Assembly: GCA_023417315.1 (NCBI GenBank)
Contig: JAEZFW010000057.1
Coordinates: 4,810-68,809 of the forward strand
Reading direction: 5' to 3'
From: Pseudomonadota bacterium
GTDB lineage: Bacteria; Pseudomonadota; Gammaproteobacteria; Steroidobacterales; Steroidobacteraceae
Length of the DNA stretch: 64,000 nucleotides
The notes under the pieces were generated by a model that saw nothing but the letters and a program-made list of their open reading frames with translations, made no database searches and was not told the DNA's origin. The first letter of the stretch is position 1; the number at the start of each line of letters is the position of its first letter. Below are positions 57,824-64,000 of this stretch, piece by piece. Position numbers and translations under genes: made by a program.

Positions 57824-59908
57824 GTGAGCGCAATCAGAAAGTCATTCGCCTATGGGCAGCATCAAGTCACCTTAGAAACCGGAGAGCTTGCGAGGCAGGC
57901 GGATGGTTCGGTCTTGGTAACGATGGGGGATACCGTCGTACTCGTGACCGCAGTGGCGCGCAAGGAAGCTGATCCAAGCAAAGACTTCTTCCCTCTTACG
58001 GTGAACTACGTCGAAAAGACGTATGCCGCCGGGCGAATTCCGGGCGGCTTCTTCAAGCGCGAGGGTCGGCCTTCCGAGAAAGAAACGTTGACCTCCCGTC
58101 TCATCGATCGGCCGATTCGTCCGCTCTTTCCGGAAGGCTTCTATAACGAGATCCAAGTCGTGGCGACGGTTCTCTCCGTGAACCCGGATATCGACTCAGA
58201 TATTCCGGCGATGCTAGGCGCCTCTGCCGCGCTCGCGCTGTCGGGTGTGCCGTTCCAAGGCCCCATCGGAGCGGCTAAGGTCGGTTATAAAGATGGTCAG
58301 TACATCCTGAATCCGACGAATGCGCAGTTGAAGGATTCCAAGCTGGACCTCGTCGTCGCCGGCACCGCCGAAGCCGTGTTGATGGTCGAGTCAGAAGCTG
58401 ACGCGTTGCCCGAAGATGTGATGCTCGGCGCTGTCGTCTTCGGTCACGAGCAGATGCAGGCTGCGATCCGCGTGATCAACGAGCTCAAGGCCGAAGCCGG
58501 TAAGCCGGCGTGGAATTGGAAGCCGGCGCCCACGAATGCACAACTGGAGGCGGCGCTGTCGGCTCAAGCGGAAGCCGCATTGAACGATGCCTACAAGATC
58601 ACCGAGAAGCAGTCGCGTCGTAGCCGCATTCAGGAAATTCGCGATGCCGCGATCGCCGCGCTCGCTGGCGAGGGCGCAGCGTACACGCCAGATGACGTCG
58701 CAACGGCGTTCGGCAACCTCGAATATCGAATCGTTCGCGGGCGCGTGATCGCCGGTGAGCCGCGTATCGACGGTCGCGACATGAAGACCGTTCGACCGAT
58801 CGCAATCCGCACTGGCGTCTTGCCTCGCACGCACGGTTCGGCGCTGTTCACCCGCGGTGAGACACAAGCGCTGGTGGTCACGACACTCGGCACGGGTCGC
58901 GATGCACAGATCATCGATGCATTGGGTGGCGAGCGCAAGGAGCCATTCATGCTTCATTACAACTTCCCGCCGTTCAGCGTCGGCGAGACCGGCATGATGG
59001 GTTCTCCCAAGCGTCGCGAAATCGGGCACGGCAATCTGGCTCGCCGCGGTATTAGCGCTGTGATGCCCGACATGACGACGTTCCCGTATGTCATCCGCGT
59101 GGTCTCGGAGATCTTCGAGTCCAACGGCTCGAGCTCGATGGCGAGCGTGTGCGGCACGAGCTTGTCATTGATGGACGCGGGCGTGCCGATCAAGGCCGCC
59201 GTCGCAGGCGTTGCGATGGGGCTCGTGAAAGAGGGCGATCGTTTCCAGGTATTGACCGACATCCTCGGCGATGAGGATCACCTCGGCGACATGGATTTCA
59301 AAGTCGCCGGTACGCGCAGCGGTGTGACTGCGTTGCAGATGGATATCAAGATCAACGGCATCACGAAGGAGATCATGCAGGTCGCGCTGGACCAAGCGCG
59401 CGCAGGTCGCCTCCACATCCTCGATGAGATGGACAAAGTGTTGTCAGCCTCGCGGGCGAACATGTCGGAGTGGGCCCCTTCGATCATCACGATCAAGATC
59501 GATCCGGAGAAGATCCGCGAGGTCATCGGGAAGGGCGGTGCGGTCATTCGCGCCATCACGGAAGAGACGGGCACGACCATCGACATCGAGAACGACGGCA
59601 CCGTCAAGATCGCATCCGTCGACGGCGTCTCGGGGCGCGAAGCTCAGCGTCGCATCGAGCTGATCACAGCAGAGGTCGAGGTGGGTCGTATCTACGAAGG
59701 TCGCGTCGCGAGACTCATGGATTTCGGCGCCTTCGTCACGATCCTCCCAGGCAAGGACGGTCTCGTGCACATCTCGCAGATCTCTGACGAGCGCGTCGAG
59801 CGCGTCAGTGACAAGCTGAAGGAAGGCGACGTTATCCGCGTGAAGGTGCTCGAAGTCGATCGACAGGGCCGCATTCGCTTGAGCATGCGCAACGTCGACG
59901 CAGCCTGA
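57824..59908 (+). CDS. pnp: Polyribonucleotide nucleotidyltransferase (PNPase)
   Basis: PNPase is a 3'-to-5' phosphorolytic exoribonuclease and degradosome component. The product is 694 residues from a GTG start. It has two RNase PH-like cores (N-terminal AGRIPGGFFKREGRPSEKETLTSRLIDRPIRPLFP; second core with GRDMKTVRPIAIRTGVLPRTHGSALFTRGETQAL). The KH domain is VIGKGGAVIRAITEETG, and the S1 domain is RVARLMDFGAFVTILPGKDGLVHIS. In the 196-base leader are small hairpins (57793-57810 and around 57713-57729) that could serve RNase III-type autoregulation. Confidence 0.98.
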   Translation: MSAIRKSFAYGQHQVTLETGELARQADGSVLVTMGDTVVLVTAVARKEADPSKDFFPLTVNYVEKTYAAGRIPGGFFKREGRPSEKETLTSRLIDRPIRPLFPEGFYNEIQVVATVLSVNPDIDSDIPAMLGASAALALSGVPFQGPIGAAKVGYKDGQYILNPTNAQLKDSKLDLVVAGTAEAVLMVESEADALPEDVMLGAVVFGHEQMQAAIRVINELKAEAGKPAWNWKPAPTNAQLEAALSAQAEAALNDAYKITEKQSRRSRIQEIRDAAIAALAGEGAAYTPDDVATAFGNLEYRIVRGRVIAGEPRIDGRDMKTVRPIAIRTGVLPRTHGSALFTRGETQALVVTTLGTGRDAQIIDALGGERKEPFMLHYNFPPFSVGETGMMGSPKRREIGHGNLARRGISAVMPDMTTFPYVIRVVSEIFESNGSSSMASVCGTSLSLMDAGVPIKAAVAGVAMGLVKEGDRFQVLTDILGDEDHLGDMDFKVAGTRSGVTALQMDIKINGITKEIMQVALDQARAGRLHILDEMDKVLSASRANMSEWAPSIITIKIDPEKIREVIGKGGAVIRAITEETGTTIDIENDGTVKIASVDGVSGREAQRRIELITAEVEVGRIYEGRVARLMDFGAFVTILPGKDGLVHISQISDERVERVSDKLKEGDVIRVKVLEVDRQGRIRLSMRNVDAA

Positions 59909-59924
59909 TTTCTTCCGCAAGCAA

Positions 59925-59952
59925 CTCGCCAGCGCTCAAGAGCGCTGGCGAG
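59925..59952. terminator. Hairpin between convergent pnp and phaR
   Basis: A perfect 12-bp stem (59925-59936 with 59941-59952) has a four-base loop. It lies between convergent genes and could serve both directions. No U-run follows on either strand, so efficiency as an intrinsic terminator is doubtful. Confidence 0.6.
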
Positions 59953-59978
59953 CCTCGCTATCGATCAGTGTTGCAGCT

Positions 59979-60509
59979 CTAGAGCTGCTTCTCGAAAGGT
60001 GCTTCGCCGCTGTCGCCATCGCGATCTTTCGCGCGCGGCGAGCTCGATGACGTTGCCGTCGTGCCACTCGTCATCACCTTGAAGATCTCATCTTGAATCG
60101 CGCGCCAACGCTCGAAGTTACGCTGAGTGAGCGTTGAGACCGTGTCGTAGGCATCGCTGCCCATCACGCTGCGCATATTCTCGCGCATCTGCTGCTGCTG
60201 GCTCGCGAGCAGCTTCAGGCTCTGCTCCAAGTAGCTGCCGACGAAGCTCTGCATGGCCCCGCCGTACGAGCGAATGACCTGGGATAGAAAGTCTTGGCTC
60301 ATCAGCGGTTCGCCCGCATGTTCTTGCTCGGCGATTACCTGCAGCAGGATCGAGCGAGTGATGTCCTCCTGAGTCTTCTTGTCGATGACGACGAAGTCGA
60401 CTTTGTCCATCACGAGACGCCGGATATCGGCGAGCGTGATGTAGCGACTCTCTACCGTGTCGTAGAGGCGCCGATTCGGATACTTCTTAATCACCCTCGA
60501 CTCGTTCAT
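59979..60509 (-). CDS. phaR: Polyhydroxyalkanoate synthesis repressor PhaR
   Basis: PhaR binds PHB granules and DNA and represses phasin and PHB genes in PHB-forming bacteria. The product is 176 residues. The N-terminal PHB/PHA accumulation regulator domain is ESRVIKKYPNRRLYDTVESRYITLADIRRLVMDKVDFVVIDKKTQEDITRSILLQVIAEQE. The second region has a Gln-rich helical stretch. The start at 60509 has GAGGAG upstream. No phaC or phasin gene is nearby. The 194-base gap to gluQ contains nothing recognised. Confidence 0.93.
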   Translation of the reverse strand: MNESRVIKKYPNRRLYDTVESRYITLADIRRLVMDKVDFVVIDKKTQEDITRSILLQVIAEQEHAGEPLMSQDFLSQVIRSYGGAMQSFVGSYLEQSLKLLASQQQQMRENMRSVMGSDAYDTVSTLTQRNFERWRAIQDEIFKVMTSGTTATSSSSPRAKDRDGDSGEAPFEKQL

Positions 60510-60703
60510 GGTGGCTCCTCGGAGTAACCCGGAGCTGAGAACCGGTCGTGCTTCAAGCCCGTTCATACTACTGTACCCCCACTCCAATGCCCATTTCGGT
60601 AAGGACCCATCGGGTCCTGTCCGTGCCCCGTCGCCAAGACGGAACCAGGTCGAGCAAGCCGGCGATCAAGCCGTGTTGTGAGGGCGACTCGATCAGCGAT
60701 GGC

Positions 60704-61672
60704 TTAGAGCACTTCGGTGGCGGCACTACGAATGCCGACCATCGGGTGCACCCGCCAGTTCCGTATGGCCCACTCCCACAGCGTGGGTAATCCACTTAGA
60801 CGCAGTTCAAGTGGCGGCGATTGCCGCAGGAATCGAAGTGCCCGCCAGATTTCTGCACATGGCTGACTGGAATCGACCCGGCCAGCTCCCGCGGATTTCG
60901 AGAGTTTGATCTGATTCTTATCGGTTACTAGAGGCACATGTGCGTACGTGGGGTGCGCAAACCCCAGCGATTTTTGGAGCGCGAGTTGCCGCGGAGTGCT
61001 CGTCAAGAGATCGGCGCCTCTTACGATCCTCGTGATTCCCTGCGCAGCATCGTCTACGACCACGGCGAGCTGATAGGCAAAGAGTCCGTCGCGACGTCGC
61101 ACGACGAAGTCGCCTGGATCAGTTGTCAGGTCAACTTCAATTGGACCTTGGACCTCATCGTGGAAACGGATGCTCTCGGCGGGAACGCGAAAACGAACTG
61201 CGAGCGCTCGATCGGGCATGCAGACGCCGTTGCGGCACCAGCCAGGGTAGAAGAGGTCATCACCCGGTTGCGTGGGGTGGATTTGAGCTGCTTGAATCTC
61301 GGCGCGACTGCATGAGCAGTAGTAGACCGCATCGGCGTCGAAAAGCCGAACGAGAGCCGCCTCATAGGCATCGGAGCGAGTGCTCTGATACAGGACGTCA
61401 CCGCTCCATTCGAAACCGAAGACTTCGAGCGTGCGAAGAATCGACTCGGCACTTCCGGGTACCACCCGGGGTGTGTCCAAGTCTTCGATGCGCACGATCC
61501 ACTCGCCGTGCGCAGCGCGAACGTCAACGTAACTCGCTACAGCAGCGACGAGCGACCCGAAATGAAGGTCGCCGGTGGGAGAGGGGGCAAAGCGACCGCG
61601 ATAGACACCGCGTGCGCCATAGGGTTCTGGACTCTGGGCGCTGGGCTCTGGCCAGAAGGAGCCTGCTGACAT
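60704..61672 (-). CDS. gluQ: Glutamyl-Q tRNA(Asp) synthetase GluQ
   Basis: GluQ attaches glutamate to the queuosine of tRNA-Asp; it is a truncated glutamyl-tRNA synthetase paralogue. The product is up to 322 residues. Class I signatures are RFAPSPTGDLHFGSL (HIGH region) and KLSKSAGA (KMSKS variant). The zinc-site Cys lie in YYCSCSRAEI and WCRNGVC. The only usable start is 61672; no ATG, GTG, TTG or CTG lies between the repeat-encoded segment and the catalytic domain. The first 20 residues are therefore specified by an intergenic heptamer repeat. It follows dksA, as in E. coli. Confidence 0.95.
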   Translation of the reverse strand: MSAGSFWPEPSAQSPEPYGARGVYRGRFAPSPTGDLHFGSLVAAVASYVDVRAAHGEWIVRIEDLDTPRVVPGSAESILRTLEVFGFEWSGDVLYQSTRSDAYEAALVRLFDADAVYYCSCSRAEIQAAQIHPTQPGDDLFYPGWCRNGVCMPDRALAVRFRVPAESIRFHDEVQGPIEVDLTTDPGDFVVRRRDGLFAYQLAVVVDDAAQGITRIVRGADLLTSTPRQLALQKSLGFAHPTYAHVPLVTDKNQIKLSKSAGAGRVDSSQPCAEIWRALRFLRQSPPLELRLSGLPTLWEWAIRNWRVHPMVGIRSAATEVL

Positions 61673-61775
61673 ACGTGAGGTTGCCTGCTGACCGAGGCAG
61701 CTTGCTTTGGAGAATCGGGAGCCGCCGCGCAGCTCGGATTTCTTGCCAGAAGCCAGCGCCCAGAGCCCAGTGGCC
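61624..61775. repeat. Inverted heptamer-period repeat between dksA and gluQ
   Basis: Arms 61627-61652 (units TCTGGGC, GCTGGGC, TCTGGCC) and 61745-61770 (units GCCCAGA, GCCAGAA) are reverse complements at 23 of 26 positions, about 92 bases apart. One arm lies about 19 bases downstream of the dksA stop; the other is inside the first 20 codons of gluQ. Confidence 0.86.
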
Positions 61776-61788
61776 CTGAGCGAAGTAC

Positions 61789-62604
61789 TTAGCGGTACCG
61801 ATCGTCCCGATCGCCGTACTGCTTCTCGCGGCGTTCACGTCGCTCCTGCGCTTCGACGCACAGCGTTGCAACCGGCCGCGCTTCGAGGCGCTTGATGCCG
61901 ATCTCCTCGCCAGTCTCGACGCAATAGCCGTACGAACCGTCATCGATACGTTTCAGCGCTTCTTCGATCTTGCGGATGAGCTTGCGCTCGCGATCGCGGG
62001 TTCGCAGCTCCAGGCTGAACTCGGATTCCTGCGTTGCGCGATCGTTCGGATCGGGGAAGTTCGCAGCTTCGTCTTTCATGTGGAGCACGGTGCGATCGAC
62101 TTCCTGCATCAGATCCCGCTTCCAGGTGTTCAGGATCGTGCGGAAGTGCTCGAGCTGCTCCTTGTTCATGTACTGCTCGCCACGCCGCGGAATGTAAGGC
62201 TTTACATTCCTTGGCCCGGCCAGCAGGTTCGTGCTTGGCGCATCCTGCTCCATATCGTCGGCATCGTTTCCATTGCCGGTGTCGGAGTCGAGTGAAATCG
62301 GCATCACGGGTTTTGCAGCGATGATTGCCTTCGCCGGCGCCGCCGGCGCCGGTTTCGGTGTAGGTTTGGGTGTCGGCTTGACTGCCGGCTCGCTTACGGG
62401 AGCAGCAGCCTTCGCCGGCTTAGTGGCGGGTGCGGCTTTCGCCGGCGCCTTGGACGTGGGTTTGACCGCGTGGGTACGCGTCGCAGCGGCGGGTTTGCTG
62501 CGTGCGACCGGCTTTTTCGCGGACGCCGCCTTCTTAGCAGGTTCCGCTTTCTTGACAACAGTCTTCTTGGCCTTCGTCTTCGCAGACGGTTTCTTTGCGG
62601 CCAT
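61789..62604 (-). CDS. dksA: RNA polymerase-binding transcription factor DksA, long form
   Basis: DksA enters the RNA polymerase secondary channel and, with ppGpp, controls rRNA and amino-acid promoters. The product is 271 residues, far longer than E. coli (151). Residues 1 to about 130 are Lys/Ala/Pro-rich, histone-H1-like. The DksA core (about 140-265) has the coiled-coil tip DPNDRA (185-190). The zinc-finger region reads YCVETGEEIGIKRLEARPVATLCVEA: Cys228, Thr231, Cys249, Ala252. Two of the four zinc Cys are thus replaced, the pattern described for zinc-independent P. aeruginosa DksA2. The gene is followed by gluQ. A TATAAT -10 lies about 70 bases upstream. Confidence 0.95.
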   Translation of the reverse strand: MAAKKPSAKTKAKKTVVKKAEPAKKAASAKKPVARSKPAAATRTHAVKPTSKAPAKAAPATKPAKAAAPVSEPAVKPTPKPTPKPAPAAPAKAIIAAKPVMPISLDSDTGNGNDADDMEQDAPSTNLLAGPRNVKPYIPRRGEQYMNKEQLEHFRTILNTWKRDLMQEVDRTVLHMKDEAANFPDPNDRATQESEFSLELRTRDRERKLIRKIEEALKRIDDGSYGYCVETGEEIGIKRLEARPVATLCVEAQERRERREKQYGDRDDRYR

Positions 62605-62941
62605 CGAGAGAGCCTCCGCGCCCCAGCCGACGAGCGGCTTTCAGGCAGGTCATTACACACGAGGGCCGCGATTATACAGACGGCGCTACCCACGTACACC
62701 CAGGGAGAAACGCGCGCTCGCGGGCAAGACTAGGGATGGTTTTTCTAGCGACACACGCGTGTCACGGCCGTTGGGTTCACATACACTACGGCGCGCATTC
62801 ACCCGCTTCGGGTTGGGTCGGAAGAGAGCGTTTTCCGACCTGCCCCACGCGGACAACAGCTGGGGGACTGGCGCTTAGACGCCGGCTACTCGGGCGAGAC
62901 ACTCACAAACGGCGTCTACCGCCATTCGGCGCAGGAGCGCG
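62605..62941. other. Gap between divergent dksA and smc
   Basis: This 337-base gap has no convincing gene. On the minus strand a perfect TATAAT (62676-62671) lies at a suitable distance for the dksA promoter, without a good -35 box. No clear smc promoter was recognised. Apparent open frames crossing the gap on the plus strand run into dksA or smc in the wrong frame. Confidence 0.55.
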
Positions 62942-64000
62942 ATGCGACTCAATAAGATCAAGCTGGCCGGGTTCAAGTCCTTCGTGGACCCGACCGCAGT
63001 GAATTTTCCTAGCAACCTCATCGGTGTCGTCGGTCCCAACGGGTGCGGCAAGTCGAATATCATCGACGCTGTGCGCTGGGTCATGGGCGAGATCTCCGCC
63101 AAGCACTTGCGCGGCGACTCGATGGCCGATGTGGTGTTCAACGGCTCGAGCTCGCGCAAGCCGGTCGGAACGGCCTCCGTTGAGCTTGTGTTCGATAACG
63201 CGGACGGCCAGCTCGGCGGTCAGTACGCCGGCTACTCGGAAGTATCGTTGAAGCGTGTCGTCTCGCGTGACGGCACCTCGGCTTACTTTCTGAACGGCAT
63301 CCGATGCCGCCGCAAGGACATCACCCAGCTCTTCCTGGGCACGGGCTTGGGCTCGCGCAGTTACGCGATCATCGAGCAAGGCATGATCTCGCGCGTGATC
63401 GAAGCGCGGCCAGAGGAGTTGCGTGGTTTCATCGAAGAGGCCGCAGGCATCTCGAAGTACAAAGAGCGCCGCCGCGAAACCGAGAACCGTATCTCGCACA
63501 CGAAAGAAAACCTCGAGCGCTTGAACGATGTGCGTGAAGAGGTGGAGAAGCAATTGCGCCACTTGCAGCGTCAAGCTGCGACGGCACGCCGCTATCAAGC
63601 GCTGAAGCAAGACGAGCGCAAGCTGTCGGCCGAGCTGATCGCGTTGCGACTGCGCGCGATCGACCAAGACTCGCAGACGAAAGAAGGCATTCTGCGCGAG
63701 CGCGACACCGCGTTGCAGGCTGTAATCGCGCAGCTGCGCTCGATCGAATCGGCGATCGAAACTGCGCGGGAAGACTTCACCGAAAAGTCCGAAGCGCTGA
63801 ACGCAGTCCAAGGGCGCTACTACCAGATCGGCGCCGAAATCTCGCGGACCGAGCAATCGATCCAACACGCGCGCGAGCTGCGGCAGCGACAGAGGCACGA
63901 CCTGGAGCAGGCGGAGAGCGGAGCCTCCGAGGCGAGTTTGCATCTCACGCGCGACGAAGCGCAGATCGAATCGCTGCGGCTCCCGCAGGCGGAGCACCAC
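62942..64000 (+). CDS. smc: Chromosome segregation protein SMC (3' end cut by window edge)
   Basis: SMC is a chromosome-condensing ATPase. The 353 codons in view run without a stop to the right edge. The N-terminal head begins MRLNKIKLAGFKSFVDPT, with Walker A VGPNGCGKSNIIDAVRWVMGE. Family blocks LRGDSMADVVFNGSSSRKP, GLGSRSYAIIEQGMISRVIEARPEELRGFIEEAAGISKYKERRRETE follow, then a long coiled coil from about residue 180 onward. The full family protein is around 1170 residues, so roughly two thirds lies outside. The ATG at 62942 follows GGAG by about seven bases. Confidence 0.97.
   Translation, partial: MRLNKIKLAGFKSFVDPTAVNFPSNLIGVVGPNGCGKSNIIDAVRWVMGEISAKHLRGDSMADVVFNGSSSRKPVGTASVELVFDNADGQLGGQYAGYSEVSLKRVVSRDGTSAYFLNGIRCRRKDITQLFLGTGLGSRSYAIIEQGMISRVIEARPEELRGFIEEAAGISKYKERRRETENRISHTKENLERLNDVREEVEKQLRHLQRQAATARRYQALKQDERKLSAELIALRLRAIDQDSQTKEGILRERDTALQAVIAQLRSIESAIETAREDFTEKSEALNAVQGRYYQIGAEISRTEQSIQHARELRQRQRHDLEQAESGASEASLHLTRDEAQIESLRLPQAEHH

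Noticed and set aside
62903..64000. Minus-strand open frame reaching the right edge
   Set aside because: The plus strand from 62942 encodes an unmistakable SMC head domain; the opposite frame is its shadow.
1..64000. A dedicated novel system such as a defence island, toxin module or biosynthetic cluster
   Set aside because: Apart from one unrecognised pilus-operon protein and a DUF4149 protein, every gene belongs to a well-known core family; the unexplained signals are in intergenic repeats and RNA leaders.

Overview
The window is a GC-rich chromosomal segment from a gammaproteobacterium and is almost entirely core housekeeping genes. No phage, insertion sequence, CRISPR array or defence island is visible. 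Gene order points to the Xanthomonadales / Steroidobacterales / Nevskiales side of the class. The markers are ftsH-folP-glmM-tpiA-secG-tRNA-Leu, a complete 14-gene nuo operon lying between tRNA-Leu and the initiator tRNA, then rimP-nusA-infB-rbfA-truB-rpsO-pnp. A PhaR-type polyhydroxybutyrate regulator and a type IV pilus minor-pilin/PilY1 operon are also present. This placement is inference from synteny; no 16S gene is in view.

Layout. 1-2022: 3' part of plsX and a secreted L,D-transpeptidase. 2165-2719: an inverted octamer-period repeat and a small alanine-zipper lipoprotein. 2957-9998 (minus strand): pilus operon fimT-pilV-pilW-pilX-(unknown small secreted protein)-pilY1-pilE. 10160-10831: lexA behind two LexA boxes. 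11070-12064: tmRNA and its partner smpB. 12145-16513: ratA, rnfH, bamE, fur, recN, nadK. 16752-21835: heat-shock cluster hrcA-grpE-dnaK-dnaJ. 22146-28078: dapB-carA-carB-greA. 28177-29564: a DUF4149 membrane protein, yhbY and rlmE. 29765-35382: ftsH, folP, glmM, tpiA, secG. 35492-50564: tRNA-Leu(GAG) and nuoA-N (respiratory complex I). 50673-59908: initiator tRNA, a decayed tRNA copy, an attenuator-like leader, and the transcription/translation operon ending in pnp. 59979-62604 (minus strand): phaR, gluQ and dksA. 62942 to the right edge: the start of smc.

The genes fall into recognisable working units: pilus assembly, SOS control, ribosome rescue, heat-shock chaperones with sigma-32-like promoters at dnaK and ftsH, carbamoyl-phosphate/lysine precursor synthesis, NADH dehydrogenase, and the NusA/IF2/PNPase RNA-metabolism operon.

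The least explained signal is a set of seven intergenic loci carrying short direct repeats of period 7 or 8. In most of them the array occurs twice, in inverted orientation. Six lie between co-directional genes: dnaK/dnaJ, greA/DUF4149, ftsH/folP, nuoF/nuoG, nuoK/nuoL and dksA/gluQ. One lies between convergent genes. Repeat sequence differs from locus to locus but architecture is shared. One arm begins just after the upstream stop codon and the other ends just before the downstream start, whose Shine-Dalgarno sequence is then absent or weak. At gluQ the arm is inside the coding sequence. Other points worth checking are an attenuator-like leader before rimP, a U1-U72 initiator tRNA, a zinc-site-depleted DksA with a histone-H1-like N-terminal tail, and an unrecognised secreted protein in the pilus operon.
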